Part shown: in pieces, positions 35,811 to 50,313 of the stretch
Position numbering within the stretch: the first letter of the stretch is position 1
Layout of the letters: the number at the start of each line of letters is the position of its first letter
From: Limnanthes douglasii subsp. nivea
Lineage: Eukaryota > Streptophyta > Magnoliopsida > Brassicales > Limnanthaceae
Direction of reading: 5' to 3'
Assembly (NCBI GenBank): GCA_036936605.1
Contig: JAUPFV010000002.1
Coordinates: 246,347,305-246,411,304, forward strand
DNA: 64,000 bases
Translations under genes and position numbers: made by a program
Notes under the pieces: generated by a model
What the model saw: only the letters and a program-made list of their open reading frames with translations
What the model was told of the DNA's origin: nothing
The model's database searches: none

Positions 35811-37671
35811 AAGTTTTAATTTAAATATTTAATAAACTATTTAAAATATAACAATAGATTATTATTTCTTAATAGTTTTTAGTATTTTATCTATAAATAT
35901 ATTAAATATCGATTTGTCCAACGATTAGTTTCAAATTAGTGGTGGAGCAAATAAGATTTCCGATTTGCCCAATAGGATATCCGATATTCTAAAAGGGTAT
36001 CTCATTTACCATTAATATTTTTTAAAACAAAATTTGATTATTTTATCTATAAATACCTCACCTACTTACTTAATCTTAGCTAATCTCTCAAATAATATCT
36101 CACACAAATATCTAGTTCCTAAATCTTTCAAATCAAAAATTTATTTCTACGTAATATCTAGTTCCAAAATCTTTTACACAAATATCTAGTTATTCAAACA
36201 TTATGCTTCTATAAGTATAAATTTAATTGAATTTTTTTAAAACAATTAGAGATATGCTTGATAAATCTAATAAATTTTTGAAAATATATAATATTTGAAA
36301 ATATCTAAAACTATCTACTAACAATTTTAAAATATATTGTAGATATCTAGTTACATGGTTTGAACTTTTAATTTAATTATATAATAAACTATTTAAAGTA
36401 TAAAAATTGGATTTTTTTTAGAGTTTTCGGTTATTTTATCTATAAATATCTTAGCTACAAACCTAATTTTTGCTCATCTCTCAAACCATATCTCAAACAA
36501 ATATCTAGTTCTTAAATCTCTCAGATCACAAATATATTTTTACATAATATGTAGTTCACAAATCTCTTCCAAGAATATCTAGTTATTCAAGTAAAAATAT
36601 AATTTAATTAATTTTTTTAGAACAACTAAAGATCGATATCACTTGAGAAATCTAATAAAATTTTGAAAATATATAGTATTTGAAACTATCTAAATATCTT
36701 CTAATATTTTAAATATATATTAAAAATATCTTGTACAGAACTTTTAATTTAAATATATAATAAACTATTTAAAATACAAAATTTAAATATATTAATCTAT
36801 TAATATATTAAATATCGATTGGCCCAAAGTTTAGTTTTAAATTAGCTGTAGAGCAAATAAGATATCCGATTTTTTGCCAAATAGGATATCGATTTTGCCA
36901 AATAAGATATCTAAATTGACAAAAAGGATATAATATTTGCCATTAATATATTTTTTTTAAACCTTCCTATTATTTTATCTATAAATACCTCACCTACTAA
37001 CTTACTCTTGTCTAATCTATCAAATAATATCTCACACAAATATTTAGTTACTAAATCTCTCAATTCACAAATCTATTTCTACCTAATATCTAGTTACCAA
37101 ATATTTTAAACAAATATATAGTTATTTAAATGTTTCTATATATATTAATTTAATTGAATTTTTTTAAAACAAATGAAGATATTAATTGAGAAATCCAATA
37201 AAATTTTGAAAATATATAATATTTCAAAATATCTAAAAATCTTTAACCGATTTTAAAATATATTCTAAATATATAGTTACAAGATTTGAACTTTTAGGTT
37301 AAATATATAAAATAAACTATTTAAAATATAAAAATTGGCTTAATTTTGTTTTCTTAATTTTTTGGATAATTTTATCTATAAATATTTTAAATATCGATTT
37401 TCTCAACGCTTGGTTTTGAATTAGCCGTTGGGAAAATAAGATATCTGATTTTGTCAAATAGGATACCCGATTTGCCAAAAAAGGATATCCAATTTAGCAA
37501 TACATTTTTTTATGAAATTTTTCCGATATTTTATTTATAAATACCCTACCTATTAACCTAATCTTCACTCATCTCTCAAATCATATCTCACACACAAATA
37601 TCTAGTTTCTAAATTTTTCAAAATTATACAATATATCTAATACACTATTTAAAATAAAAATTTAAAATATA
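35811..37671. repeat. ~550-bp promoter-like tandem repeat (unit 4)
   Basis: Duplicate of 6346-8205 with the same four monomers and the same internal loss in the second. Confidence 0.65.
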
Positions 37672-38059
37672 CAAGTCGGATTAGGCCTAGTTTCAAATTA
37701 GCCGCTTCTAGTTTAGGATATATTGATGATTTTGGGTCAAATTGTATGTACTCAAAAGCCTAATCAATTAGCTGATTTGTTTTTCAATTCAATTACCGTC
37801 CATTAGGACAGCCGCCATTCGCATTTATATCGGCTAATGAAATACTTGGATTTATTTCATGTCACCTAATGAAATATCGTGTTCTTTGTAACTTTTATAG
37901 TTGTAATGTATTTATATTTCAAATATCTTTTAAAATTACTAGTATTGTTATTATGTTTATTACAATGAAATAATTATTAAGATATCCTGCTTGTTATTAT
38001 TAATTTTAAATATTTATATATTTTAATAAACATATTTGTAAAATAAATATACAAAAAAA
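37672..38059. other. Unassigned spacer
   Basis: Duplicate of 8206-8593. No gene supported. Confidence 0.35.
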
Positions 38060-38471
38060 TTAATTTGAACAAATATTTGTCTAAAAACAATTTTTTTGAC
38101 AAAATTAGTTATCACAAAAACTTTTTAGATTATTGCGACAAAAATATTGTCTCAATATCATCTATTTATAAAACATTCCTACTGCGATGAAGGTTTTTTT
38201 CTCAATAGTTAGTTCAGTTGCAACAAAACACTTTTTACGGCAAACGTCTTTTTGTCGTTGTATACTATTTGTTACGAAAAAAATATAATTGTCGCTTAAA
38301 ATAGATTTTGTGGCGTCAAAGTTAAAATTTTGTCACATAAAACCTACTGCGAGGGTGCTGTTGCAGCGAAATTCTTGCGACAAAATAATTATCACAGCAA
38401 TTTTGTTGAGAGAAAACATTAGTTTTTAAGACAAAAAATATTTGTCACTAAAACTACTTATTGTAGTAGTG
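38060..38471. mobile_element. CACTA end (unit 4)
   Basis: Duplicate of 8594-9005, border at 38471. Confidence 0.6.
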
Positions 38472-39248
38472 GGATCATCTAGTAAAGTACCTAAAAGTGT
38501 TAAAATACATGTCTTTAAGCTTCGAAAAATAACCTACGAACATGATCGAAGAGAGGAAAATTTTGTGGCAGATTCTTTTGCCACAAGTACATATTCTGAG
38601 TAACATCCGTGAATTATTACGGTTGACAATCCGTCAACTGATAAAAATTCAGAGCAGATAGTTGGGATTATTGATAAAGACTTTCAAGTAACTACTTGTG
38701 AAAATGAAGATTGAATGCAAGACATAATCAAATCTTTAGAGAGTGATGAGTTACCAATTGACAAGTCATTATCTAAAAAGTGTGTTTCGAATCTCATGGC
38801 TATATTATGTTGGGGGGTTGTCTTGTATAAGAAATTATTTAGTAGACCTTTGCTCCGATGTCTAGGTAAAACTAAATTGCAGATGATATTATTAGAGCTT
38901 CATGATAGATGGATTTGCACATTGTGGGTATAAATCATTAATTAGAAGAGTATTTCTAGCAGGGTATTATTGGCCCACGATATCGTCTGACGCAAAAGAG
39001 TTGGTTAAAAAATGTGATACATGTTAATGATTTGCTAATATAATTCATAACCCTCAAAAGCATATCAGAGGCATTGTCATTTGAATTAGGGGTATTGACC
39101 TTGTGGGTCCTCTTCCAATGGCTTACGGGGGGATAGACAAAAATCGTGGCAATGGATTATTTTTCTGTATGGGTGGAGGACAAAGGCCAAGGATGTAATC
39201 AGATTTATTTGGGACATGTCGATGAAAACAACGTCATTTGGAACTAAA
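38472..39248 (+). pseudogene. Ty3/Gypsy RNase H-integrase fragment (unit 4)
   Basis: Duplicate of 9006-9778; least damaged part 38715-38933. Four bases (ATTA) near 38940 are present here and in the other units but missing from the first. Confidence 0.75.
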
Positions 39249-41010
39249 GTGTCCGTATTGTATCCTAATAATAAATCATACGTTCATATTTATCTTAATA
39301 ATTTATGCATTCTCAATCTATTTTTTTTTATCATTTCAATAATTTAACCTAATAATAAATCATATGTTTTATAACTAAAAATAATAGTATTTTTCATCTA
39401 TTTTATTTATCATTTCAATGATTTTTCTTAATAATAAACCATATATTTGTGATCATAGATAATAAATAGAGAGTAAATATTAATTGTATTTACTATAAGA
39501 CTCTAATCAATATAAAATTACAAAACGATACAGATAATATCGAATATTGTTTTATGATTTATTAGCACTAAGTTAAGTTAATAACATAAAATTCAAAGGT
39601 TTGATTAAATAAAAATAAGAGTATTTTTCATCATATGTTCTAAAATTACAAAACCATACAAATAATTTACAATGTTGTTTCGTCATTTATTAAAACTATG
39701 TTAACTTAATAACATGAAATTCAGCCGTTTGATTAACTAAAGCATTTATATGCCTTTTCCTTTTGTTATTAGGGTTTTTCTTTTAAAGTTAAATATTTAG
39801 GAGAGGTAACAAACCATTGATATTTCAAATTTATTATTTATTTTCTTGAATTGTGTATGCGATTGAAACATTTTTTGTTTTTGTTATAATCGATCCAAAT
39901 TTGTACAAATTAAATATGAATTATTTTAGAAAAAAATCCACTTTAAGTTTAAAACTTTTTTTAATAAAAAACTTTAACAATTTTAAATCTATTACAGATA
40001 TTTGCATTTGTGTTTTAATTAATTTGCAATTTTCAAAAATTTAATATAAGGTATTAATACAAGTTTAGTTGTTGATTGAAATTATTTAATTAATAATTAA
40101 TGAAATATTGAAAAAATTGGTATCAATTTTAGCTAAAATATATAACAATTTTGGATTTTATTTTTAAAAATAAAAATAGTTTTAAAAATTAAAAAATAAC
40201 ATACATAGTAAAAAGCATACATAATTAATTTGTTACCTATGTATTAAGATATTATTTAGACTTGTTAAGACCTATTCTCCACCAACTCATTAACTAAAAA
40301 CGTTGATCATCGATAGCAAATTACAAGATCAAGGTAAAACAATACTTTATATATTTTTCAATTATTTTATGATTTAATTGAAGTTATTTTTATCAAATAT
40401 AGCCTGTACTTATCGTGGGTTATCAAAAGTTTATAGCTTTTTAAAATAAAACTGGTGTAATTCGTCAAGTATGAAAATCGATATTATCCACTATTATTTA
40501 TTATGTGCCACAAGTGATAGTTGTCAGAAATATAGTTATACTTAAAACTTTTTTTTTCTTGTACTTGTTATACTTTATGTCACATGAAGCTTACGAGCAC
40601 ACATAATTTTTAAGTACAAAATATTTAAAAAAAACCACAATACATATAACAAAAATAGAAAAATAACTAAAACGTCGATGTCATGAATAGAAATCGTATG
40701 GTTATATGTATCCATCCAACAAGATAAGGTGACAATTAAATTTAAGAGCAATGATAATATTGGTCTTATTTTTTCGACTTTTACCATCAGTTATTAGATT
40801 ATCAAATCGGTTCAATATTTGAGAGATTTAATATGTAAAAAAACTTTATCATAAATAAAATTATCATTCATTTATCTTTAATGCATTTAAACTCTATTTT
40901 TTATCTGTATTTTACTTATTTTCTCTAACTTGTTTGCATATCATTTATGGTTTGGGACAAAATCAAATCATTATATTATTTTTAATTTATTCATATTTCT
41001 TCTCCGTTCA
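39249..41010. repeat. Block R2 (unit 4)
   Basis: Duplicate of 9779-11565 with a 24-bp deletion near 40150. The open frames 39853-40044 and 40575-40787 are copies of the ones already rejected. Confidence 0.75.
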
Positions 41011-41854
41011 TATTTTTAATAAATTTTATAATATAAATAGATAAAAATTTGGAAAAAATTTGATGAAAACCGTTACTTTTGTTAAAACTCGAATTAAACT
41101 ATTATATTTTAAATTATAAAAAACAATAAATTGTCTTAATATAATTTTTTTAATCTCTAAACTATAGTAAGTCAAGTTTTGTTAATTTTTGAATTTAAAA
41201 TTATAATGCTAAACTATTTTATTGCGTTGACACCCATATCCATTATACCTAATTCAACCAAAAGTATATGATTAATTTTGAAGTTACTATAAACACAACT
41301 ATAAAAAAACATAAAACCATTCATACTTTTAAAAAGCTAACTATTTACCGTTACGATTTTATATTAAAAGGTATACAGTTAATAAAATATAAAATCATTG
41401 AAATTAATAATAATAAAACATAAATTCATTCATCCGATAATAAAACATTTTGAAAAACTTAACTATTTATAGTTACGGTTTCGTACAAAAAGTTAACTAT
41501 TTAGAGTTACGGTTTTATATAAAATATTATTATATTTTAATATATTTTTAAAAGTAATATATAATATATGAATTTTATTATTTATTTTTAATAATAACGT
41601 AAACCAGCCATTCTATTTTTATCCTAAAATATATTAATATTTTAAGTAATAAAATTAATGTAGGAAACAAAACAAATTGGAATCCGAATAAATCCACAAT
41701 GACGTACCACGACCAATCTACTAAGGAAAAATAATCAAAACCATATTTTCGGATATCATAGCATAAATAATGATTAATGAGTAAGAAGAATTTAAATGGT
41801 TTTCTTATTTGCTGATGATTTTATACCTAACAAAAAAATGAAACTAGTATAACT
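41011..41854 (+). promoter_or_regulatory. Distal upstream region of copy 4
   Basis: Full-length form with CCAAT at 41713-41717. One minisatellite unit near 41370 has lost 6 bp (ACTATT) compared with copy 1. Confidence 0.45.
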
Positions 41855-41887
41855 TTGACTTGTTACATAAACACTAGCATATATATG
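41855..41887 (+). promoter_or_regulatory. Core promoter of copy 4: W-box and TATA
   Basis: TTGACT at 41855-41860 and TATATATG at 41880-41887, 76 bp before the ATG. The TATA variant is shared only with copy 1. Confidence 0.6.
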
Positions 41888-41955
41888 TAAGACAAAGTTC
41901 ATATCCTCCTCCGCATACATTTTTAATCAACCAAACAACGTATTACCATACAATA

Positions 41956-42735
41956 ATGGTTAAACTCAGCATTGTTTTATGTGTTCCTTTGATATTGTTA
42001 GTGATTTCAGATTATGGAACTGGAAGTGTTGAGGCAAGCGGAACGAAGAAAAACCACGGGTCGATGCAAAAAGCTGAAGAAATATTGTTCCAATCAAATA
42101 TGAGATTGCATGCACATATGATTTCTAATTCCAAACTTTTGGTTCCATCGGGACCAAATCCAAGTCATCCTACTCCACCAGATATGATTTCCAATTCCAA
42201 ACGCTTGGTTCCATCCGGACCAAATCCAAGTCATCCTACATTGCCGTATATGATTTCCAATTCCAAACGCTTGGTTCCATCCGGACCAAATCCAAGTCAT
42301 CCTACACTGCCTCATATGGTTTCCAATTCCAAACGCTTGGTTCCATCGGGACCAAATCCAAGTCATCCTACTCCACCAGATATGATTTCCAATTCCAAAC
42401 GCTTGGTTCCATCCGGACCAAATCCAAGTCATCCTACATTGCCGTATATGATTTCCAATTCCAAACGCTTGGTTCCATCCGGACCAAATCCAAGTCATCC
42501 TACACTGCCTCATATGGTTTCCAATTCCAAACGCTTGGTTCCATCCGGACCAAATCCAAGTCATCCTACACTGCCGGATATGATTTCCAATTCCAAACAT
42601 TTGGTTCCATCCGGACCAAATCCGAGTCATCCTACACTGGCCGATATGACTTCCAATTCTAAACGCTTGGTTCCATCTGGACCAAACCCAAGTCATCCTA
42701 CACTACCAAGTATGATTTCTAATTCCAAGCGATAG
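41956..42735 (+). CDS. CLE-like multi-peptide precursor, nine repeats (copy 4)
   Basis: Precursor of 259 aa with the same protein sequence as copy 1, including KL in repeat 1, KH in repeat 8, TLAD after repeat 8 and the 198-bp internal duplication (42142-42339 and 42340-42537). It is the copy-1 gene in the second 29.4-kb duplicate. The two genes cannot be told apart at protein level, so expression data would have to be assigned with flanking differences. Confidence 0.85.
   Translation: MVKLSIVLCVPLILLVISDYGTGSVEASGTKKNHGSMQKAEEILFQSNMRLHAHMISNSKLLVPSGPNPSHPTPPDMISNSKRLVPSGPNPSHPTLPYMISNSKRLVPSGPNPSHPTLPHMVSNSKRLVPSGPNPSHPTPPDMISNSKRLVPSGPNPSHPTLPYMISNSKRLVPSGPNPSHPTLPHMVSNSKRLVPSGPNPSHPTLPDMISNSKHLVPSGPNPSHPTLADMTSNSKRLVPSGPNPSHPTLPSMISNSKR
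42118..42711 (+). repeat. Nine 66-bp in-frame peptide repeats
   Basis: Residues 55-252 of copy 4. Confidence 0.9.
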
Positions 42736-43271
42736 GTTCCATCTGGACTAGAACATCATGCGCCAAGTCATCATGGTAATCAAAGCGTGTTAAATAAATG
42801 TATTTTTATAATGATATTTATACATTCAAATTTTATGTTATTTTATTTCCATCTCGTTAATTTTATCTTTTCCAAATTATTATAAATCTTCAATTACCAT
42901 ATGCAAATATCATCACCTCTAGTAAAAAAAGATGATTTACCGATAAATCCACGACCATTTATCTTATTACTATCTAATTGGTTTATTTTCATCCTGTAAT
43001 GGTACAATCTCTCAACTTACATTATGGTCCATTGATTTAAAGACTTCCCCCAAGAAAAGCATGTGTCGCCAACTCTTTCTCTAGTTCCTTCTTCATCATT
43101 CTCCAACATACATATTTAATTTGTTATCTTTAGCTTTATATACGTCAATTTTCAAAATATTATTCAATATTATCGAAAACCTTAGAGTTTTGTGAATTAG
43201 AAACAACCCATACATAGGTAAAAAATATCATTCAGATAGACTTTGAACAACTGAAAATTTAAAATAAATCT
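42736..43271. other. 3' flank of copy 4
   Basis: Duplicate of 13297-13832. Nothing further recognised. Confidence 0.6.
42793..42798 (+). terminator. Poly(A) signal of copy 4
   Basis: AATAAA, 58 nt after the stop. Confidence 0.5.
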
Positions 43272-45123
43272 ATGTGATTTATAACAACAAAATATATGTT
43301 TTAGATAGTGTTTTCAATTCAAAAGTTTAAATAACCAAAACATTTATATGTTTTGTTATAAAGAAGTTATAGAATGGTCAATAACAATGGAAAATCAAAT
43401 ATTTACCAACTTTGAGGGTGTGGAATTTTATTTATTTATTTTAAATTGCAAGAGGTTGTAATGGATTGAAACACTTTGAAGGTGTAATGAATTGAGCTTA
43501 TTTTTTTTTCTATATTTTATTTCAAATTTAAGTACACTTTTTTAAATTGGTAAAAGGCTTAACAGATTGAAACATTTTTTGTTTTTCTTTTTGTTATTAC
43601 ATACATTTTATAACTTCTATATGATCTAATTTTTACAAATTTATTTTTTTCTTAAACTCCTAGGTGCGAGTGCGAGTATAATTTTATGGAAAAAAAAAAG
43701 GAAAAACGAAAACTTGAACAGATCTAAAAAGATTCAAAAAACTTGGAGTCTTTATATCAAATAAGAACTAATAATGATGAATGTTACTTATTGAAATAGA
43801 TTCCAAACCCTAATAATGCTTCCATATAAATATTTTTAGCTGAACACGGGTAATAAAAAAATGACATTATCCTTTTAGAATATATGTCTCCATTTAGCCA
43901 ACTAATCACCAACTTTATTTGTCTATCTATAAACATGTTTAAATTAAATCCAAGAAGTAACGTCACTAATATCTAATAATTAATTCTTTTGAATCTATAA
44001 CATGGACTAATATTTCACAACATTGATCGCCACTTTGAAATCATGCTCAATAATATCGACAACCAAAGACATAGAGTAACCAACTCGCAATAAAAAATTA
44101 TAGCACGATATTCTGCCATAAATCATTTTCATTTCCTTTAAAATAAGTAAAGCAAACAACTATATCCTCATTCAAATCACGTATATTTCATCCAATAACA
44201 ACTATGTGATTTATAATACCGAAATATATGTTTTAAATAATGTTTGCAATTCAAAAGTTTAATTAACCAAAACATTTATATGTTTTTTTATTTTGTTGTT
44301 AAAGCGGTAAACGAATGATTAATAACAATTGAAATTCACATATTTAGGAATTTTGAGGGTGTTGGAATATTTTTATTTTATTTCAAATTGGAAGAGGGTT
44401 TAATAGATTGAAACACTTTGCGGGTGTAATGGATTGAGCTTATTTTTTGTTATTATATATATTATTTTAAATTAAAGTGCATTTTTTTAATTAGAAAAGG
44501 GTGTAATTGATTGATACAGTTTTATTTTCGCTTTTTGTTATTACGTACATTTTATAAGTTCTATATAAACTAATTTTAATTTTTTTTTATAAAACTCATC
44601 GGTGCGAGTGCAGCTATAATTTTATTAATAAGAAAGGACAAAACGAAAACTTGAACAGATCTGAAAAGATTCAAAAAATTTGGAGTCTTTATATCAAATA
44701 AAACTCATAATAATGAATGTCACTTATTAAAAAATCTTCCAAAACCTAATAATATTTCCATGTAAAGTTTTTAGCTCAACACTAGTAATAAAAAATGACA
44801 TTATCCTCTTATAATTTATGTCTCCATTTAGCCAACCACTCACCATCTTTATTTGTCTCTCTATATACATGTTTATATTTAATCCAAGATCTAAGATCAC
44901 TAATATCCAATTGTTAATTCTTATGAAATAAAAATTTGGAATAAAATTTCACAACATTAATCGCCACATTAAAATCCTCATCAATATTATCAACAACCAA
45001 AGTAACCAACTTGCAATAACAAATGTTAGCACAATATTTTATCCATAAATCATTTTCCTTTCATTTAAATTAAGTAATACAAACAACTATATCCTCATTC
45101 GCATAACGTATACTTCATCCAAC
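43272..45123. repeat. Modules a and b (unit 5)
   Basis: Module a at 43272-44203 and module b at 44204-45123, duplicates of those at 13833-15683. Confidence 0.7.
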
Positions 45124-45267
45124 GGTACATTCGTCCTTGCGACATGAACCATCAAACTAAGTTTCAAATGACTTTTAAGAGTTTAAATCCACCACATCTA
45201 TTTACCTAATTATGACCAAAATACAATTAAAATGAAATTTAAGACAGTTAATCACCTTCATATTGTA

Positions 45268-45516
45268 TTAGGAATACAAAAAGTCATCACGTAAACAAAT
45301 ATGGTCCAAAATCTCATGTTGAGAGCTTTTGTAGCATACACATTTTGATGCAAGTTGAATTCTAATAAAATTAATTTGATCATTTTTTGCTAGTTCGCAA
45401 TAGCCAACCTTTTAAACCGAAAAGCAAAATTTATGAGGAACTATAAGTGTCTATATTATATCATAATAATAAATCATATATTAATAAAAATATCCTAATA
45501 ATTTATGCATTTTCAA
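45268..45516 (-). pseudogene. zf-RVT fossil (unit 5), with in-frame stop
   Basis: Carries the same Trp-to-stop change as 15828-16076, as expected of its duplicate. Confidence 0.5.
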
Positions 45517-47122
45517 TCTATTGTTTTTGTCATTTCAATAATTTAACCTAATAATAAATCATATGTTTATAACTAAAAATAATAGTCTTTTCCATCTATT
45601 TTATTTATCATTTCAATGATTTGTCTTAATAATAAACCATATATTTGTGATCAGAGATAATAAATAGAGAGTAAATATTAATTTTACATATTTCAATTTA
45701 CTAAAAGACTCGTAATCATTATAAAATTACAAAACATACAAATAATTTCGAATATGTTTCATCATTTATTAAAACTAGGTTTACTTAATAACATGAAATT
45801 CAAAGGTTTGATTAACTAAAACATGTGTATACGTTTTATTTTTGTTGTTAGATTGTTAGTTTGTTGTTAGATTGTTAGTTACGTATTTAGGAGAGGTAAC
45901 AAACCATTGATATTTCAAATATATTATTTATTTCCTCGAATTGTATATGGATTGAAACATTTTTTGTTTTTGTTATAATTGATCCAAATTTGTACAAATT
46001 AGATATGAATTATTTTAGAAAAAAATCCTATTTGAGTTTAAAACTTTTGTTTAATAAAAAAATTAACAATTTCAAATGTATTACAAATATTTACAGTTTT
46101 ATTTTAATTATTTTGCAATTTTCAAAAACTTAATATAAGGTATTAATACAAGTTTAGTTGTTGATTGAATTTATTTTATTAATAATTAATGAAAGATTGA
46201 AAAAAAAACATTATCAATTTTAGCTAAAATATATCCATTCTATTTTTAATATATGTATTCGGTTTGGATAAAAATCGTTATAAAATTAAAAAATAACATA
46301 CATAGTAAAAACATACATGATTAATTTGTTACCTGTGTATTAAAATATTATTTAGATTTGCTAAGACCTATTCTCGACCAACTCATTAACTAAAAACGTT
46401 CTATCATCGATAGCAAATTACAAGATCAAGGTAAAACAATACTCTATATATATTTAAATTATTTTATAATTTAATTAAGTTATTTTTATCAAATATAGCA
46501 TGTACTTATGGTGGGTTATCAAAATTTTATAGCTTTTTAAAGTAAAACTGCTCTAATTCGTCACGTATAGAAATCGATATTATTCACTGTTATTTATTAT
46601 GTGACACAAGTGATAGTTGTCCGAAATATAGTTATACTAAAAATTTATTTTTTTCTTGTACTTGTTATACTTTATGTCACATGAAGTTCAGAGCACACAT
46701 AATTCTTATGTACAAAATATGTTTAAAGAACCACAACACATATAACAAAAATAAAATAAATAACTAAAAAATCGATGGTGTCGATGTCATGAATAGAAAC
46801 CATATGGTTATATGTATCCATCCAACAAGATAAGGTGACAGTTAAATTTAAGAACAATTAAAATATTTGTATTATTTTTTAGACTTTTACCATGAGTTAT
46901 TAGATTATTATAGTTAAATACTTGTGAGATTTAATATGTAAAAAAACTTTATCAAGAATAAAATTATCATTTATTTATCTTTAATTCATTTAAAACTGCA
47001 TTTAAACTCTATTATATATCGGTATTTTATTTATTTTCTCTAACTTGTTTGCATATCATTTATGGTTTGAGACCAAACCAAATCATTATATTGTTTTAAA
47101 TTTATTCATATTTCTTCTCTAT
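45447..47122. repeat. Block R1 without MULE (unit 5)
   Basis: Duplicate of 16007-17682, with the same empty MULE site and the same 19-bp doubling. Confidence 0.75.
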
Positions 47123-47438
47123 TAATGTCGCATAATATTTTTTAACTTCTAAGTTCAATTAATTTGCAATGTCAATGTTTATTTGTAATATTTATCAATA
47201 TATATTTATTATTAAAGATGATAGTCTTATGCTTAGATGTTAATTTTTATTGTTTGAATTTACTATAAAACAAGTTATTTTATATTTTTTGTTATTTAAA
47301 TTTTAGATATGTTTGTTTTAATATTTAAAAATTATCAAATTACATATACTAATACAAATAATTTAGAACATTATTTAATGATTTTGTAAGATATTACATG
47401 ATTTTTAAAAATCTATAGCATTTATAATAAAAAAAATA
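47123..47438. other. AT-rich spacer
   Basis: Duplicate of 17683-17998. Nothing recognised. Confidence 0.5.
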
Positions 47439-47839
47439 TATGTTTGAAATAATGGTTTGCAATTTAAAAGTTTAATTAACCAAAACATTTATATTATTTT
47501 TCTTTTGTTGTTAAAGGGGTTTTTGAATGGTCAATAACAATGAAATTCACATATTTAGGAATTTTGAGGGTGTTGAATATTTTTATTTTATTTCAAATTG
47601 GAAGATGGTTTAATAGATTGAAAAACTTGGAGGGTGTAATAGACCGAGCTTATTTTTTTATGTATTTTATTTCAAATATAAGTACTTTTTTTTTAATTGG
47701 AAAAGGGTGTAACAGATTGAAAAATGTTTATTTTTGGTTTTTGTTATTACCTACATTTATAATTTCTATATGAACTATTTGTTACAAATTTATATTTTTA
47801 TAAACCTCCTTGGTGGGAGTGCGAGTATAATTTTATTAG
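47439..47839. repeat. Partial module c (unit 5)
   Basis: Duplicate of 17999-18399; differs by A to C near 47752. Confidence 0.65.
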
Positions 47840-48003
47840 TTTTTCTTATTACGTACAAATTTATTTATTTTTCATTTTAAATGTATAGTTTATTTTTTAA
47901 ATCGTTATAAAATTAAATTCATAGTTTGTGAGGTACGATTTTTCGTTTTTAATTAATTTTGATATTAACCACTTAATCTAAATTAATTATATAATAGAAA
48001 CTA

Positions 48004-48007
<4 letters not shown>

Positions 48008-48041
<34 letters not shown>
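48008..48041. repeat. (AT)n microsatellite, 34 bp
   Basis: Seventeen AT units against twenty-four in the duplicate at 18568. This 14-bp difference accounts for the change in offset between the duplicates from 29440 to 29426. Confidence 0.9.
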
Positions 48042-48045
<4 letters not shown>

Positions 48046-48078
48046 TATCAAATAATCAATTTATTAATTGCGATATTA

Positions 48079-49931
48079 AAAGTTTTAATTTAAATATTTA
48101 ATAAAATATTTAAAATATAACAATAGATTATTATTTCTTAATAGTTTTTAGTATTTTATCTATAAATATATTAAATATCGATTTGTCCAACGATTAGTTT
48201 CAAATTAGTGGTGGAGCAAATAAGATTTCCGATTTGCCCAATAGGATATCCGATATTCTAAAAGGGTATCTCATTCACCATTAATATTTTTTTAAACAAA
48301 ATTTGATTATTTTATCTATAAATACCTCACCTACTTACTTAATCTTAGCTAATCTCTCAAATAATATCTCAAACAAATATCTAGTTCCTAAATCTTTCAA
48401 ATCAAAAATTTATTTTTACGTAATATCTAGTTCCAAAATCTTTTACACAAATATCTAGTTATTCAAACATTATGCTTCTATAAGTATAAATTTAATTGAA
48501 TTTTTTTAAAACAATTAGAGATATGCTTGATAAATCTAATAAATTTTTGAAAATATATAATATTTGAAAATATCTAAAACTATCTACTAACAATTTTAAA
48601 ATATATTGTAGATATCTAGTTACATGATTTGAACTTTTAATTTAATTATATAATAAACTATTTAAAATATAAAAATGGTTTTTTTTTTGAGTTTTCGGTT
48701 ATTTTATCTATAAATACCTTAGCTACAAACCTAATTTTTGCTCATCTCTCAAACCATATCTCAAACAAATATCTAGTTCTTAAATCTCTCAGATCACAAA
48801 TATATTTTTACATAATATGTAGTTCACAAATCTCTTCCAAGAATATCTAGTTATTCAAGTAAAAATATAATTTAATTAAATTTTTTAGAACAACTAAAGA
48901 TCGATATCTCTTGAGAAATCTAATAAAATTTTGAAAATATATAGTATTTGAAACTATCTAAATATCTTCTAATATTTTAAATATATATTAAAAATATCTT
49001 GTACAGAACTTTTAATTTAAATATATAATAAACTATTTAAAATACAAAACTTAATTAATATATTAAATATCGATTGGCCCAAAGTTTAGTTTCGAATTAG
49101 CTGTAGAGCAAATAAGATATCCGATTTTTTGCCAAATAGGATATCGATTTTGCCAAATAGGATATCTAAATTGACAAAAAGGATATAATATTTGTCATTA
49201 ATATTTTTTTTAAACCTTCCTATTATTTTATCTATAAATACCTCACCTACTAACTTACTCTTGTCTAATCTATCAAGTAATATCTCACACAAATATCTAG
49301 TTACTAAATCTCTCAATTCACAAATCTATTTCTACCTAATATCTAGTTACCAAATATTTTAAACAAATATATAGTTATTTAAATGTTTCTATATATATTA
49401 ATTTAATTGAAATTTTTTAAAACAAATGAAGATATTAATTGAGAAATCCAATAAAATTTTGAAAATATATAATATTTCAAAATATCTAAAAATCTTCAAC
49501 CGATTTAAAAATATATTCTAAATATATAGTTACAAGATTTGAACTTTTAAGTTAAATATATAAAATAAACTATTTAAAATATAAAAATTGGCTAAATTTT
49601 GTTTTCTTAATTTTTTGGATAATTTTATCTATAAATATTTTAAATATCGATTTTCTCAACGCTTGGTTTTGAATTAGCCGTTGGGAAAATAAGATATCTG
49701 ATTTTGTCAAATAGGATACCCGATTTGCCAAAAAAGGATATCCAATTTAGCAATACATTTTTTTATGAAATTTTTCCGATATTTTATTTATAAATACCCT
49801 ACCTATTAACCTAATCTTCACTCATCTCTCAAATCATATCACACACACAAATATCTAGTTTCTAAATTTTTCAAAATTATTCAATATATCTAATACACTA
49901 TTTAAAATAAAAATTTAAAATATACAAGTCG
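48079..49931. repeat. ~550-bp promoter-like tandem repeat (unit 5)
   Basis: Duplicate of 18653-20505. The first TATAAATACCTC is intact here, while 18653-20505 has TATAAAAACC. Confidence 0.65.
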
Positions 49932-50313
49932 GATTAGGCCTAGTTTCAAATTAGCCGCTTCTAGTTTAGGATATATTGATCATTTTGGGTCAAATTGTAT
50001 GTACTCAAAAGCCTAATCAATTGGCTGATTTTTTTTTTCAATTCAATTACCGTCCATTAGGACAGCCGCCATTCGTATTTATATCGGCTAACGAAATACT
50101 CGGATTTATTTCATGTCACCTAATGAAATATCGTGTTCTTTGTAACTTTTATAGTTGTAATGTATTTATATTTCAAATATCTTTTAAAATTACTAGTATT
50201 GTTATTATTTTTATTACAATGAAATAATTATTAAGATATCCCGCTTGTTATTATTAATTTTAAATATTTATATATTTTAATAAACATATTTGTAAAATAA
50301 ATATAAAAAAAAT
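49932..50313. other. Unassigned spacer with an 83-codon open frame
   Basis: Duplicate of 20506-20887. The frame at 49976-50227 encodes the same residues; no domain recognised. Confidence 0.3.
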
